From an uncultured Collinsella sp. (GTDB taxonomy: Bacteria; Actinomycetota; Coriobacteriia; Coriobacteriales; Coriobacteriaceae), in NCBI GenBank assembly GCA_900541675.1, contig UQKU01000016.1, positions 1 to 44,333 of the forward strand: 44,333 nucleotides of DNA. The letters are read 5' to 3'. The notes beneath the pieces were generated by a model. That model was not told the DNA's origin, made no database searches, and worked only from the letters and a program-made list of their open reading frames with translations. Within the stretch, counting starts at the first letter, position 1; each line of letters starts with the position of its first letter. Positions 1 through 7,632 of this stretch are shown here, piece after piece. Made by a program: the position numbers and the translations under genes.

Positions 1-254
1 GGGGATAGCCCGATTATTTTCCGGTTCGACGAACAGCCGATCGTGTCAAATTTGGTCTAACAGAGCCAAACAAAAAGCGCCCTTACGACGGCCACCTTCA
101 AAGTCCTACGGTGCCGCCACAAGAGCGCTTACGCTGCCCCCATCCGGAGAAGGGGGCGATATGTCAGGCGTATTGTAACCCGAGTCATTCGCCCAAGCAA
201 AACCGCCACAAAGGTGCCTGTCCCCTTTGTGGCGGATATGGACTCGCGGCGACG
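1..254. other. Intergenic region downstream of pckA
   Basis: No convincing gene is seen in this stretch. It contains one family B hairpin repeat close to the pckA stop codon. Reading frames that cross it on either strand have the composition of antisense shadows of pckA and no ribosome binding site. Confidence 0.6.
203..235. repeat. Hairpin repeat, family B, copy 1
   Basis: Perfect 12-bp inverted repeat: CCGCCACAAAGG at 203-214 and CCTTTGTGGCGG at 224-235, with a 9-nt loop. It starts 20 nt beyond the pckA stop codon. Copies at 16044-16078 and 27144-27178 carry A/T in place of the G/C at the same stem position, so base pairing is kept. No T-run follows, so it is not a classical terminator. 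Confidence 0.8.
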
Positions 255-1925
255 CTAGTGTCGGAGTCCCAGCAGGCCGCGGCCGCGATGACGGGCGTCG
301 GCGTGCACCTGAGCGTGCGGACCGGCGGCCTTCACGGACTCGGGCAGGTGCGAGTACTTCTTCTCGAAGTTCTCCTCGAACATCACGGCCAAGTTGTGCG
401 CCGCCTCGTCGTAGCGCGCGGTGCTCTGCCAGTACTGGCGCGGCACCAGGATGCCGTCGGGCACGCCGTGGCACGTGGTGGGAATGTCAACGTTAAAGAT
501 ATCGTCATGCACGAATTCGCTGTCCTCGATGGTACCGTCGAGGGCGCGGGCCACCAGGGCGCGCGTGTAGGCAAGCTCGATGCGATGGCCCACGCCGTAG
601 CCGCCGCCAATCCAGCCGGTGTTGACCAGGTACACACGCGTGCGGCCGTCGGCGATGCGCTCACCGAGCATCTTGGCATAGACCATGGGGTCGAGCGGCA
701 TAAACGGCTCGCCAAACAGCGAAGAGAACGTGGGCGTGGGCTCGGTGACGCCGACCTCGGTGCCGGGGATCTTGGCCGTAAAGCCCGTCACAAAGTGATA
801 CATGGCGGCGTCGGCCGTCAGGCGCGAGATGGGCGGCAGCACGCCAAAGGCGTCGCAGGTCAAAAACAGCACGACGCTCGGAGTGGTGCCCATGCCCTTG
901 GTCCACGCGTTGGGAATGTGCTCCACAGGGTAGGCCACGCGCGTGTTGTGCGTGACCGAGACGTCATCGTAGTTGGGCTTGCGGCTCTCGTCGAGCACCA
1001 CGTTTTCGCAGATCGCGCCAAAGCGGACGGCGTTGAAGATCTCAGGCTCGTGGAACGCGTCCAGGCCCTCGCATTTGGCGTAGCAGCCACCCTCGATGTT
1101 GAAGATGCCCATGTCGGACCAACCGTGCTCGTCGTCGCCGATCAGCAGCCGCATGGGGTTGGCCGAAAGCGTGGTCTTGCCGGTGCCCGACAGGCCAAAG
1201 AACACCGCGGTCTCGTGCGTGACGGGATCCATACTGGCCGAGCAATGCATGGGCAGCACGTCGTCCTCGACGGGCAGCAGGTAATTCATGACGCTGAAGA
1301 TGGACTTTTTGATCTCGCCGGAGTAGCCGGTACCCGCGACCAAAATCACGCGCTCCTGGAAGTTGATGACCACGGCGGCGCTGGAGTTGAGGCCCTTGAT
1401 GGCGGGATCGCACTGGTAGCCCGGCGCGGCGAGCACACAGAAGTCCGGCTCGCCGGTGCGCGCGATTTCGCGGGCAAGCGGGCGGGCGAGCATCTGCTTA
1501 ATGAAGAGTGCCTGGCTGGCGCGCTCGCAGGCGACGAGCAGTCGGCGCGTGTGGTTGCGGTCGGCGCCGGCCATGCCGCGGGTGACGAACACGTCGCGCT
1601 CGTTGAGGTAGTCGACGATGCCGGCCTTGATGGTCTCGTAGCTCTCGATCGAAAGCGGTCGGTTGACGGCGCCCCAGGCGATCTTGTCGTGCACGTCGGG
1701 CGTGTCAACGATAAAGCGGTCATTGGGGGAACGACCAGTGCGCTCCCCCGTCTCGATCACCAGCGCGCCGTTGGATGCTATGCGGCCTTCTTCGCGGCGG
1801 ATAGCGTGCTCGACGAGCTCCGCGGCGGGTAGATCGACCAGCAGACGGGGCTGATTCTCGGCGGGATCTTCGACCAGCGTAATACCAAAGTTGGACAAAA
1901 CATCTGCAGGGGTAACACCAGGCAT
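255..1925 (-). CDS. pckA: Phosphoenolpyruvate carboxykinase (ATP)
   Basis: Cytosolic enzyme interconverting oxaloacetate + ATP and phosphoenolpyruvate + CO2 + ADP. In anaerobes it often runs in the CO2-fixing direction to conserve ATP. The 556-aa product has the length of the ATP-dependent family. Visible motifs are the kinase P-loop GLSGTGKT (about residues 244-251), the metal-binding LIGDDEHGW segment (about 261-269), and the substrate-binding ERTGRSPNDRF stretch near residues 61-71. The ATG at 1925 is chosen because AAAGGAGG precedes it at good spacing; upstream in-frame codons lack this and family similarity. The gene is divergent from the flippase-like gene. A perfect 16-bp palindrome about 75 bp upstream of the start is a candidate operator. 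A family B hairpin follows the stop codon. Confidence 0.97.
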   Translation of the reverse strand: MPGVTPADVLSNFGITLVEDPAENQPRLLVDLPAAELVEHAIRREEGRIASNGALVIETGERTGRSPNDRFIVDTPDVHDKIAWGAVNRPLSIESYETIKAGIVDYLNERDVFVTRGMAGADRNHTRRLLVACERASQALFIKQMLARPLAREIARTGEPDFCVLAAPGYQCDPAIKGLNSSAAVVINFQERVILVAGTGYSGEIKKSIFSVMNYLLPVEDDVLPMHCSASMDPVTHETAVFFGLSGTGKTTLSANPMRLLIGDDEHGWSDMGIFNIEGGCYAKCEGLDAFHEPEIFNAVRFGAICENVVLDESRKPNYDDVSVTHNTRVAYPVEHIPNAWTKGMGTTPSVVLFLTCDAFGVLPPISRLTADAAMYHFVTGFTAKIPGTEVGVTEPTPTFSSLFGEPFMPLDPMVYAKMLGERIADGRTRVYLVNTGWIGGGYGVGHRIELAYTRALVARALDGTIEDSEFVHDDIFNVDIPTTCHGVPDGILVPRQYWQSTARYDEAAHNLAVMFEENFEKKYSHLPESVKAAGPHAQVHADARHRGRGLLGLRH

Positions 1926-1999
1926 GGGGCCTCCTTTAAAAACGCGACACGAGGACACGACGCGCACTTTACTCACGTAAAGCCCGTTGTACCCGATAT

Positions 2000-2015
2000 G
2001 CAAAAACGTTTTTGC
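2000..2015. promoter_or_regulatory. Perfect palindrome upstream of pckA, LacI-family-like operator
   Basis: GCAAAAACGTTTTTGC is a perfect 16-bp palindrome with a central CG inside AAACGTTT. This is the core geometry of LacI/GalR-family operators such as those of PurR and CcpA. It lies 75 nt upstream of the pckA start, in the divergent region shared with the flippase-like gene. Operator function is an inference; no LacI-type regulator is encoded in the window. Confidence 0.4.
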
Positions 2016-2144
2016 GGCAACGGCGAAGCGCCCGCCCAACGGTCAAAAATCGCAGGCAAGCGGCCTAGTCATTGGGGACGTTTTTAAACGACTAATCGTT
2101 GGGGACACTCTTGAACAGGCAACAACCAAGGAGCGTCCCCGGAT

Positions 2145-2204
2145 GCCGGCACTCGGGGACGTTCCTAAAGTGCCGGCACATAAGGAACGTCCCCGAGTGC
2201 CGGC
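2145..2204. repeat. Repeat family C, inverted pair
   Basis: A perfect 22-bp inverted repeat (2145-2166 and 2183-2204) built from the unit AGGAACGTCCCCGAGTGCCG. Related units occur at 24390-24436 and 44173-44218, where they are direct repeats. Degenerate GGGGACG-type pieces are also seen at about 2075-2138. The region sits in the spacer between pckA and the flippase-like gene. Confidence 0.75.
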
Positions 2205-2304
2205 TACTGAATGGCGCCGCCGAAATTATCGAACAACCTGTTCAAAAACACGAACGAACACCGTCGCGTCTATACTAGAGCGCAGCAATAGAAAGGACTC
2301 CGCT

Positions 2305-3879
2305 TTGAGCATCACGCCCATCGATAGCATTCGCCGCGCCATCGCCCGCCGCAATGGCGTCGCCGACCCCACCGTATCGGACGGGGCGCACGGGCAGGGC
2401 GGACGCATCGAGAACGGCCTGTTCCCCGCATCGCACACCGCCGAGGAGCTCGCACGAATCCAAGAGCTAAGCCAGCGTAACGCCGGCGGTCCCGACAGCA
2501 GCCAGGCCACACGCCGTCGCCGCGAGCGCGATCGCCAGCCCGGCCCCATCCACCGCATGGTCAATGCCTGGGGGAACCGCCTGCTCGGAGCCGTCTACGG
2601 CGGCGGCTTCTCCACGCAAGAAGCCGAGTACGAAGATCACGCCACCCGTCGCGACTACCTTTGGAATACCCTGGGCACCGCCGTATGGGGCATGGCGTTT
2701 CCGTTGCTCACCATCGTGTCCACACAGCTCGTGGGCGCCGAGGAGGCTGGCAAATTCTCCATCGCCTTTGTCACCGGCACGCTCATCATGATCGCGTGCA
2801 ACTACGGCGTGCGCAATTTCCAGGTCTCGGACATCGACGAAAAGACGTCCTTTGCCTCTTACCAGCTCAACCGCTGGATCTGCGGAGCGCTCGCGCTGGC
2901 ATGCGGCCTGGTATACAGCAGCGCCCGCGGCTACGATGCGCAGATGGCCACAATCGGCCTGGGCGTCTACCTGTATAAGGTGATCGACGGCATTGCCGAC
3001 GTGTACGAGGGCCGCCTGCAGCAGGCCGACAAACTCTACCTGGCCGGCATGAGCCAAACGCTACGATCCGTCGGCGTCATCGCGGTCTTTAGCGTGGTAC
3101 TGTTCCTCACGCGCAGCATGCCCATCGCCGCCATGGCCATGGGTGTTACCGCGATCGCCTCGCTCGTTCTGGTCACCGCGCCGCTCGCCCTGCTCGAAAC
3201 CGAAAAATCGCGCCGCGTGAGCCTGCGCGAGGTCGGTCACCTGTTTATCCAGTGCGCCCCGCTTTTTGGCGCGCTGTTCCTGTTCAACCTTATCGAGAGC
3301 ATGCCCAAGTTCGTGATGGAAGGCACGCTGGCCTACAAGTATCAGCTGTACTTTAATGCCCTGTTCTTTCCGGCGCAGGCTATTTTGTTGAGCATTGGAT
3401 TTATCTATAAACCGCAGCTCCTGCGTTTGTCGAGCATTTGGGCTAATCCTCGCAAGCGTCGTCGCTTTGACCTGATTATTGTTGCCGTTATGGCACTGAT
3501 CGTGGTCATCACCAGCGTGTGCGCCGCATTTATGGCAGGTCCCGGTATTCCCCTCATGAGCTTCATGTACGGCCTCAATTTTGAGCGCTACCGCACGCTG
3601 GCACTGCTGATGGTTGTCGCCGGCGGCGTCACCGCGGCCATCGACTTTCTCTACGCCATCATCACGGTGCTGCGCCATGCCGACGACGTCACCAAAATCT
3701 ACCTGATCTGCTTCGCCGTAAGCGTAGTGCTGCCGGTGATCCTGATCAACCTGCTGGGTCTGATGGGCGCCGTGGTGAGCTACCTAGCCATCATGGCCCT
3801 ACTCCTGGTGCTGCTGATTATCGAATACGCCCACATCCGCCAACGCATCGAGCGCGACCGCAACCCGTACGGCGTCTAA
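2305..3879 (+). CDS. Polysaccharide/oligosaccharide flippase-like membrane protein (MOP superfamily)
   Basis: Predicted integral membrane protein of 524 aa with a hydrophobic pattern consistent with about 12 transmembrane segments, resembling Wzx-type lipid-linked oligosaccharide flippases and other MOP exporters. The TTG start at 2305 is chosen because GAAAGGA lies at suitable spacing and the upstream in-frame stretch is low-complexity repeat sequence. The first 110 or so residues are hydrophilic and Arg-rich and form an unusual cytoplasmic extension before the first membrane segment. The C-terminus ends in a short basic tail. No glycosyltransferases are adjacent, so the transported substrate cannot be inferred. 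The general family is likely; the exact role is unknown. Confidence 0.7.
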   Translation: MSITPIDSIRRAIARRNGVADPTVSDGAHGQGGRIENGLFPASHTAEELARIQELSQRNAGGPDSSQATRRRRERDRQPGPIHRMVNAWGNRLLGAVYGGGFSTQEAEYEDHATRRDYLWNTLGTAVWGMAFPLLTIVSTQLVGAEEAGKFSIAFVTGTLIMIACNYGVRNFQVSDIDEKTSFASYQLNRWICGALALACGLVYSSARGYDAQMATIGLGVYLYKVIDGIADVYEGRLQQADKLYLAGMSQTLRSVGVIAVFSVVLFLTRSMPIAAMAMGVTAIASLVLVTAPLALLETEKSRRVSLREVGHLFIQCAPLFGALFLFNLIESMPKFVMEGTLAYKYQLYFNALFFPAQAILLSIGFIYKPQLLRLSSIWANPRKRRRFDLIIVAVMALIVVITSVCAAFMAGPGIPLMSFMYGLNFERYRTLALLMVVAGGVTAAIDFLYAIITVLRHADDVTKIYLICFAVSVVLPVILINLLGLMGAVVSYLAIMALLLVLLIIEYAHIRQRIERDRNPYGV

Positions 3880-3910
3880 TTCGAATCAATTTGAAGAAAA
3901 GAAACGTCGA

Positions 3911-3930
3911 TGTTTTGGCACCGACAGCGA
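3911..3930. repeat. Fragment of repeat family D
   Basis: The 20-bp string TGTTTTGGCACCGACAGCGA is identical to 44245-44264, where it leads into the larger family D hairpin element. The rest of the 195-bp spacer (3880-4074) holds a small palindrome near 3973-3990 (CGCGTAC, TTCC loop, GTACGCG) and no recognisable gene. Confidence 0.55.
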
Positions 3931-4074
3931 GCAGTCTCAAAGTGCCCCAGGTTGGCGCGAAAGAGGAGCGACGCGTACTTCCGTACGCGAACGACGGTTT
4001 GAGCGACAAGATGGGGTGCTTCGGGGCTGCGCAGCATCAACGTGGCCGCCGTTCGGTAGAACGGCGGAACAAAG

Positions 4075-4914
4075 TTATTCGCCAGGAAGAATGTTCGCAT
4101 AAAACTCCGCCCCGTCGTCCAGGCGCAGGATGCCCACGCGGCCGAACTCGGAACCGGTGGCCGCCGCACAGTCGATATCGATGCGATCGGGCACGCCGGC
4201 GGTATCCTCGCCACCCAAGCGCACCATCCGCCCGCGGCCCGACTCCTCATCGAGCCCTGCCAGGCCGCCAACCTCGCAATAACGCCCCAGCGACACCGTG
4301 GGCGTGTGGCCGCTCACCACGACCGGGCCCTTGCCCTCGGCAGAAAGCAGCCCCGTCGGGGCATCCCAGTAGCCGTGACGAATCCACAGCAAGTCATCGG
4401 ACGACTGCACGGCGAGCATTTGCTGCAGCAGCTCGCTATCGGCATCGACCGCTCCCCTGCCGTCGCCGCAATCGACACCATGCTCAAGCAAAAACGCACG
4501 CGCCGCCTCGGTCTGAACGCCGGCGTGCACCAGCAGATACGGTCGCTCGGCAGTCTCGACCACCGCGTAGAGCGGCAGGGCGGCAGCCCAGCGCACCAGC
4601 CCCTCGTATGCCTCAAATTCCATTTCGTTGAGCTGCTGACGCGTGGTCCAACCGCCATTGATATCCCAGGTCTCGGCATCGAGCGGGTCCTGGCCAATGA
4701 TCGCGTCGAGCATGATCTGCTCGTGGTTGCCCTTAAGCACGCGAGCGTTGGGCAGCGACCGCACCAAGTTGATGACACCGACCGGATCGGGACCGCGGTC
4801 GATCATGTCGCCTAGCACGTACAGCGTGTCGTCGGACGTCAGCGAGATCTTGGAAAGGGCCTCGTCCAGCGCGCGCACGTGCCCGTGAGCATCAGATGTC
4901 ACATAGATCGCCAT
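4075..4914 (-). CDS. Calcineurin-like metallophosphoesterase
   Basis: A 279-aa cytosolic metallophosphoesterase of the serine/threonine phosphatase and ApaH-like group. All signature motifs are present in order: SDAHGH (first metal ligands, near residue 7), GDMIDRGPD, GNHE, VHAG and GHT. It probably binds two metal ions and hydrolyses a phosphoester. Whether the substrate is a phosphoprotein or a dinucleoside polyphosphate cannot be told from sequence. The ATG at 4914 follows a GGAAAGG-type ribosome site. It is transcribed alone, convergent with the flippase-like gene. Confidence 0.85.
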   Translation of the reverse strand: MAIYVTSDAHGHVRALDEALSKISLTSDDTLYVLGDMIDRGPDPVGVINLVRSLPNARVLKGNHEQIMLDAIIGQDPLDAETWDINGGWTTRQQLNEMEFEAYEGLVRWAAALPLYAVVETAERPYLLVHAGVQTEAARAFLLEHGVDCGDGRGAVDADSELLQQMLAVQSSDDLLWIRHGYWDAPTGLLSAEGKGPVVVSGHTPTVSLGRYCEVGGLAGLDEESGRGRMVRLGGEDTAGVPDRIDIDCAAATGSEFGRVGILRLDDGAEFYANILPGE

Positions 4915-5235
4915 GGAACGCCTTTCCCTGCATTACGGCCGAAGCCCGATGCCACGACTAAAACTTCAAGTTGAACTTAAACGTTACCCATTGTACTCCG
5001 TTGCAATAAAGCTGGAAAGTGCCACCGCTGCCAACGGTCACAAGCGGCCGCCCGCACGCCCCGAAAACACCGCGCCACCAGCACCAACGCCCCAACCAGC
5101 ACCGCCCGCGCCCCCCGCCTCGTGTCGATAATGCGAACGCCCGCGGCTCGGCCCCATAAACCCACCATCTTTGGGTACAAATAACCGCAGACAACTGACC
5201 GTGCCACGCCAACCACCCAGGAGCGGACACTACCC
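4915..5235. other. Intergenic spacer, divergent promoters expected
   Basis: This 321-bp spacer separates the divergent phosphoesterase and antiporter genes. It contains a C-rich stretch of CCAGCACC-like runs around 5075-5120. No conserved gene, RNA structure or clear promoter was recognised. AGGAG at about 5219 is the probable ribosome site of the antiporter gene. Confidence 0.5.
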
Positions 5236-6837
5236 ATGAACCAGATACTTCTCTTTATCGGCCTCGTCATCATTTTGTGTCTGACCATCAAACCCGTCGG
5301 CAAAAAGCTCCCCTTCCCTACCCTGCTCATCTTTATCGCGCTCGGCATGCTGCTGGGCGTCAACGGGCCGGCGCACATCGACTTTAGCGACTACGCGCTT
5401 ACCGAAACCGTCTGCAGTACGGCGCTGCTGTTCATCATGTTCTACGGCGGCTTTAACACCAACATCGACCGCGCCAAGCCCGTCGCCGCGCCCGCGGTAC
5501 TGCTGAGCACGCTCGGCGTTATCGCCACCGCCGGCATCACGGGCGCCTTTGCGCATTTTGCACTAGGCTTCGACTGGATCGGCGGCCTGCTGCTGGGCTC
5601 GGTCGTGGCGTCGACCGATGCGGCGAGCGTCTTTAGCGTGCTGCGCGAGCACAACCTTTCGCTAAAGGGCGCGACTGACTCGCTGCTCGAGGTCGAATCG
5701 GGCTCCAACGACCCCGTCGCCTACATGCTTACCGCGGTGCTCGCGACCCTCGCGGCGGGCGGCGACATCGACATTCCCGTGCTGTTGGCCAAGCAGATCA
5801 CCCTGGGCGTGGGACTGGGCCTTGCCATCGGCTGGACATCCAGCCGCCTCATTGAACGCGCGCACGCAACGGCCGAGGGCGCGCAGACCATCTTTTTGTT
5901 CGCCGTGGCGATCGTTGCCTACGCGCTGCCGAGCTACCTGGGCGGCAACGGCTTTTTGGCCGTATACCTGGCAGGCATTGTGCTGGGTGCAAGCGACATC
6001 ACCGGCAAGGTCGAGATGGCCCACTTCTTTGATACCCTCACCGAAATGGCCGAGATGACCATCTTCTTTTTGCTGGGCCTGCTCGTCACGCCCGCGCGCC
6101 TGCCGCAAATGCTGTTGCCGGGCCTGGCGCTCATGGCGTTTATGCTCTTCGTGAGCCGCCCCATCGCCGTCCGCCTGCTGTTGGCGCCCTTTAAGACCAA
6201 TCCTCGCCAAGTCGCGCTCGTAAGCTGGGCGGGTCTGCGCGGCGCGGCTTCGGTCGTGTTTAGCCTCTTTGCCGTGGTGGTCGGTGTTCCCGGTGGGCAC
6301 GACCTATTTGACCTGGTCTTTGTGATTGCCGTGTCGAGCATTGTAGTGCAGGGCTCGCTGCTACCGGCAGTGGCGAAAAAGCTCGACATGATCGACGCGG
6401 AAGGCGACGTGCGCCGCACGTTTAACGATTACCGCGACGAGGACGGCATGTCGTTCGTTAAGCTCAAGGTAGGCGCGGGCCATCCGTTTGCCGGGCGCTC
6501 GCTCGCCGATATTGGCAGCGTCGCCGACATGCTCGTGGTCCTGGTGCTGCGCGACGGTGCGCACCCGGTGCTACCCAACGGCGATACCGTAATTGAGGAA
6601 GGAGACCTTCTGGTGATGGCCGCGCCGACGTTTGAAGAGCGTGCCGAGGTAACATTGCGCGAGGTCACCGTAACGCCCCACGGTCGCCTGGCAGGACTGC
6701 GTCTGCGCGACGTGCCACAAGGCAAGCACCCGTTTATCGTGGTGATGCTCAAGCGCGACGGCCAAACGATCATCCCCGACGGCAACACCCTCATATACGC
6801 CGGCGACGAAGCCGTCATCGCCACACTGGCGTCGTAG
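5236..6837 (+). CDS. Cation/proton antiporter, CPA1 family, CvrA/NhaP2-like
   Basis: A 533-aa inner-membrane antiporter exchanging K+ and/or Na+ for H+. Residues 1 to about 390 form a hydrophobic transport domain with the conserved STDAASVFSVL and ESGSNDP motifs, which carry the ion-binding acidic residues, and the SWAGLRGAASVVFSL stretch typical of NhaP-type CPA1 proteins. The C-terminal 140 residues hold two TrkA-C-like regulatory modules (VGAGHPFAGRSLADIG... and GRLAGLRLRDVPQG...), as in CvrA (NhaP2, YcgO). This suggests regulation by a cytosolic ligand. It appears monocistronic, and a strong family A hairpin begins three bases after the stop codon. The family assignment is firm; ion preference is not determined. 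Confidence 0.9.
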   Translation: MNQILLFIGLVIILCLTIKPVGKKLPFPTLLIFIALGMLLGVNGPAHIDFSDYALTETVCSTALLFIMFYGGFNTNIDRAKPVAAPAVLLSTLGVIATAGITGAFAHFALGFDWIGGLLLGSVVASTDAASVFSVLREHNLSLKGATDSLLEVESGSNDPVAYMLTAVLATLAAGGDIDIPVLLAKQITLGVGLGLAIGWTSSRLIERAHATAEGAQTIFLFAVAIVAYALPSYLGGNGFLAVYLAGIVLGASDITGKVEMAHFFDTLTEMAEMTIFFLLGLLVTPARLPQMLLPGLALMAFMLFVSRPIAVRLLLAPFKTNPRQVALVSWAGLRGAASVVFSLFAVVVGVPGGHDLFDLVFVIAVSSIVVQGSLLPAVAKKLDMIDAEGDVRRTFNDYRDEDGMSFVKLKVGAGHPFAGRSLADIGSVADMLVVLVLRDGAHPVLPNGDTVIEEGDLLVMAAPTFEERAEVTLREVTVTPHGRLAGLRLRDVPQGKHPFIVVMLKRDGQTIIPDGNTLIYAGDEAVIATLAS

Positions 6838-6839
6838 CC

Positions 6840-6932
6840 ATCCCCACCCATAACTTGCGGTGAAATAGGGACTGAATAGGCCTTCTAGCAGCCTAAACAG
6901 TCCCTATTTCACCGCAAGTTATGGGTGGGGAT
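6840..6932. repeat. Hairpin repeat, family A, copy 1 (longest)
   Basis: A perfect 34-bp inverted repeat (6840-6873 and 6899-6932) around a 25-nt centre that itself contains AGGC/GCCT. The core unit TTGCGGTGAAATAGGGA is shared with copies at 31153, 34428, 37991 and 44057. It begins 3 nt after the antiporter stop codon and ends before the convergent 68-aa gene, so it could terminate both. There is no T-run. Confidence 0.9.
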
Positions 6933-6953
6933 AGGGTTGAGGGGTGGCTATGG

Positions 6954-7160
6954 CTACCAGCCGTCGTCCGTATCGTCGCCTGTGGCGAAGACACGGAGGT
7001 CGAGGCCTTCGCGTTCAGCTCGGGCTAGGAGCTCTTGGGGCGACTCGTCCTCGATATCCACTACGTCGAGCATGGCGGCCGGAAAGCCCACGCCAGCCGC
7101 ACTCCCCGCGCGGTCGAGCAAGCTCTCGCGCAGCTGGTCTACATCAACGTCGATCTTCAT
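6954..7160 (-). CDS. Small acidic hypothetical protein (68 aa)
   Basis: No family is recognised. The product is small and acidic, ends in GDDTDDGW and has no membrane segment or signal peptide. The ATG at 7160 is supported by TAGGAGG nine bases upstream; longer in-frame starts lack a ribosome site and overlap the region upstream of the MazG-like gene. It is divergent from the MazG-like/GIY-YIG operon, so it could be an accessory or regulatory gene of that operon, but nothing in its sequence shows this. Confidence 0.6.
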   Translation of the reverse strand: MKIDVDVDQLRESLLDRAGSAAGVGFPAAMLDVVDIEDESPQELLARAEREGLDLRVFATGDDTDDGW

Positions 7161-7275
7161 GGTGAAACCTCCTACCGGCCAATCGCGATCGAACAAACCG
7201 CACACCCCAAATGATGTGCAATAAATACCAGATACGGCCATAATAAAACAATGAACATCAGGGAGGTTGCGGACG

Positions 7276-7632
7276 ATGGATAAGCTCGATGCCATGACGG
7301 AACAAGTCAGGGACTTTTGTGATGCACGCGACTGGCGCAAATATCACACGCCAAAAGAGCTTGCCATCGGCATGGCAACTGAGTCCTCCGAGCTCCTTCA
7401 GCTCTTTCGTTTTGTGAGCGACGAGCGCATTGCAGAAATGTTCGAAGACGCCGAGCAACGCCAAGCTATCGAAGACGAAGTCGCCGACACGCTCCTTTTC
7501 CTTCTGCGTTTCGCAGATTTAAATGAAATCGACCTGCCAGCGGCGCTTTCGTCTAAGCTCAAGCGCAATGGCGAGCGCTACCCCGTCGACGCATCATCTA
7601 ACGAATACAGAAAGGCGAACCATCATGAGTAA
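7276..7632 (+). CDS. MazG-like nucleotide pyrophosphohydrolase
   Basis: A 118-aa all-alpha NTP pyrophosphatase of the MazG/RS21-C6 type, which hydrolyses (d)NTPs to the monophosphate and pyrophosphate. Metal-ligand residues form the usual pattern: E36 and E39 in TESSELLQLF, then E68 and D71 in EDEVADTLLFLLRF. Length matches single-domain dCTPase-like members. The start at 7276 sits nine bases after GGGAGG; the TTG at 7267 abuts that site and is rejected. The stop codon overlaps the start of the next gene by 8 bp, which implies translational coupling. Base composition is visibly less GC-rich than the flanking housekeeping genes. Its job is best read with the helicase-nuclease partner: nucleotide hydrolysis in a conflict system, an inference. 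Confidence 0.85.
   Translation: MDKLDAMTEQVRDFCDARDWRKYHTPKELAIGMATESSELLQLFRFVSDERIAEMFEDAEQRQAIEDEVADTLLFLLRFADLNEIDLPAALSSKLKRNGERYPVDASSNEYRKANHHE

Noticed and set aside
111..1832. A 573-codon open frame on the plus strand opposite pckA
   Set aside because: It is an antisense shadow of pckA produced by high-GC codon bias. It has low-complexity composition (Val, Gly, Ala, Arg, His), no ribosome site and no family motif.
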